Shown here one piece after another: positions 23,885-23,932 of a DNA stretch of 23,932 nucleotides. Numbering within the stretch: position 1 is the first letter of the stretch; each line of letters starts with the position of its first letter. The notes beneath the pieces are model-generated. The model was not told the DNA's origin and made no database searches. It worked only from the letters and a program-made list of their open reading frames with translations. The stretch covers positions 1-23,932 of the forward strand of contig JBGPPE010000032.1 of NCBI GenBank assembly GCA_041488395.1. Reading direction: 5' to 3'. The stretch comes from 39-52-133 sp041488395. Its GTDB lineage: Bacteria > Pseudomonadota > Gammaproteobacteria > Burkholderiales > Gallionellaceae. The position numbers and the translations under genes are program-made.

Positions 23885-23931
23885 AGGATGTCGTAGCTGC
23901 GCTTGCAGATTTCCGTCTTGCGCTTAAAGGT
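23881..23931 (-). pseudogene. metH: Upstream metH fragment in shifted frame, ending in TGA
   Basis: Reading from 23931 downward gives TFKRKTEICKRSYDIL and then TGA at 23883-23881. This is the segment of MetH that should directly precede VNKVGFPPEDI, which is found one frame away from 23884 on. Adding one G after the CTG codon (between about 23884 and 23883) would give LVNKVGF and restore a continuous protein. The disruption is therefore a single-base deletion, either real or an assembly/sequencing error near the edge. Confidence 0.8.
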
Positions 23932-23932
23932 A

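Overview
The window looks like the chromosome of a GC-rich betaproteobacterium, probably a Nitrosomonadales-type lineage (Gallionellaceae or Methylophilaceae relatives). That placement is an inference from gene order (lptD-surA-pdxA-rsmA running divergently from amgK-murU-pepP-ubiH; a thiD-thiE-hemL cluster divergent from a rubredoxin) and from protein style. No rRNA, tRNA, CRISPR array or intact insertion sequence was seen. Nearly all of the window is coding.

Layout, left to right. (1) 1-2883, minus strand: thiD, thiE, hemL and the start of engB, i.e. thiamine assembly, the glutamate-1-semialdehyde step of tetrapyrrole synthesis, and a ribosome-assembly GTPase cut by the window edge. (2) 2935-3518, plus: a rubredoxin and a GloA-type glyoxalase I, overlapping by one base. 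(3) 3655-9065, minus: the lptD-surA-pdxA-rsmA outer-membrane/cofactor/rRNA-methylation operon. Its rsmA leader carries three stem-loops, the last with the ribosome binding site and start codon in its loop. (4) 9136-17551, plus: nine closely packed genes. amgK and murU form a peptidoglycan-sugar recycling pair, followed by pepP and ubiH. Next come two paralogous soluble proteins with a class III nucleotide cyclase domain fused to a C-terminal FHA domain, with a membrane-anchored retropepsin-like aspartic protease between them. A NodB-type polysaccharide deacetylase and a GT4 glycosyltransferase close the run. (5) 17690-18124, plus: a stand-alone CZB zinc-binding protein. (6) 18129-23932, minus: mpl (a second murein-recycling enzyme), a small DUF486 membrane protein, an FKBP lipoprotein, an exported TPR-like protein of unknown function, and the 3' part of cobalamin-dependent metH, which has an apparent one-base frameshift close to the window edge.

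Most of the genes are envelope biogenesis and cofactor housekeeping. The least ordinary part is 13394-17551. The first cyclase-FHA protein keeps all six catalytic positions of class III cyclases. Its paralogue has lost the substrate lysine and one metal aspartate but keeps an intact FHA phosphopeptide-binding signature. With the aspartic protease between them and two envelope-glycan enzymes downstream, this could be an undescribed signalling-to-envelope module; that role is inference from adjacency only.

Other points to check are the rsmA start-codon hairpin, a palindromic repeat inserted in frame inside mpl, a MITE-like inverted-repeat element upstream of mpl, a C9 tract inside murU, and the metH frameshift.
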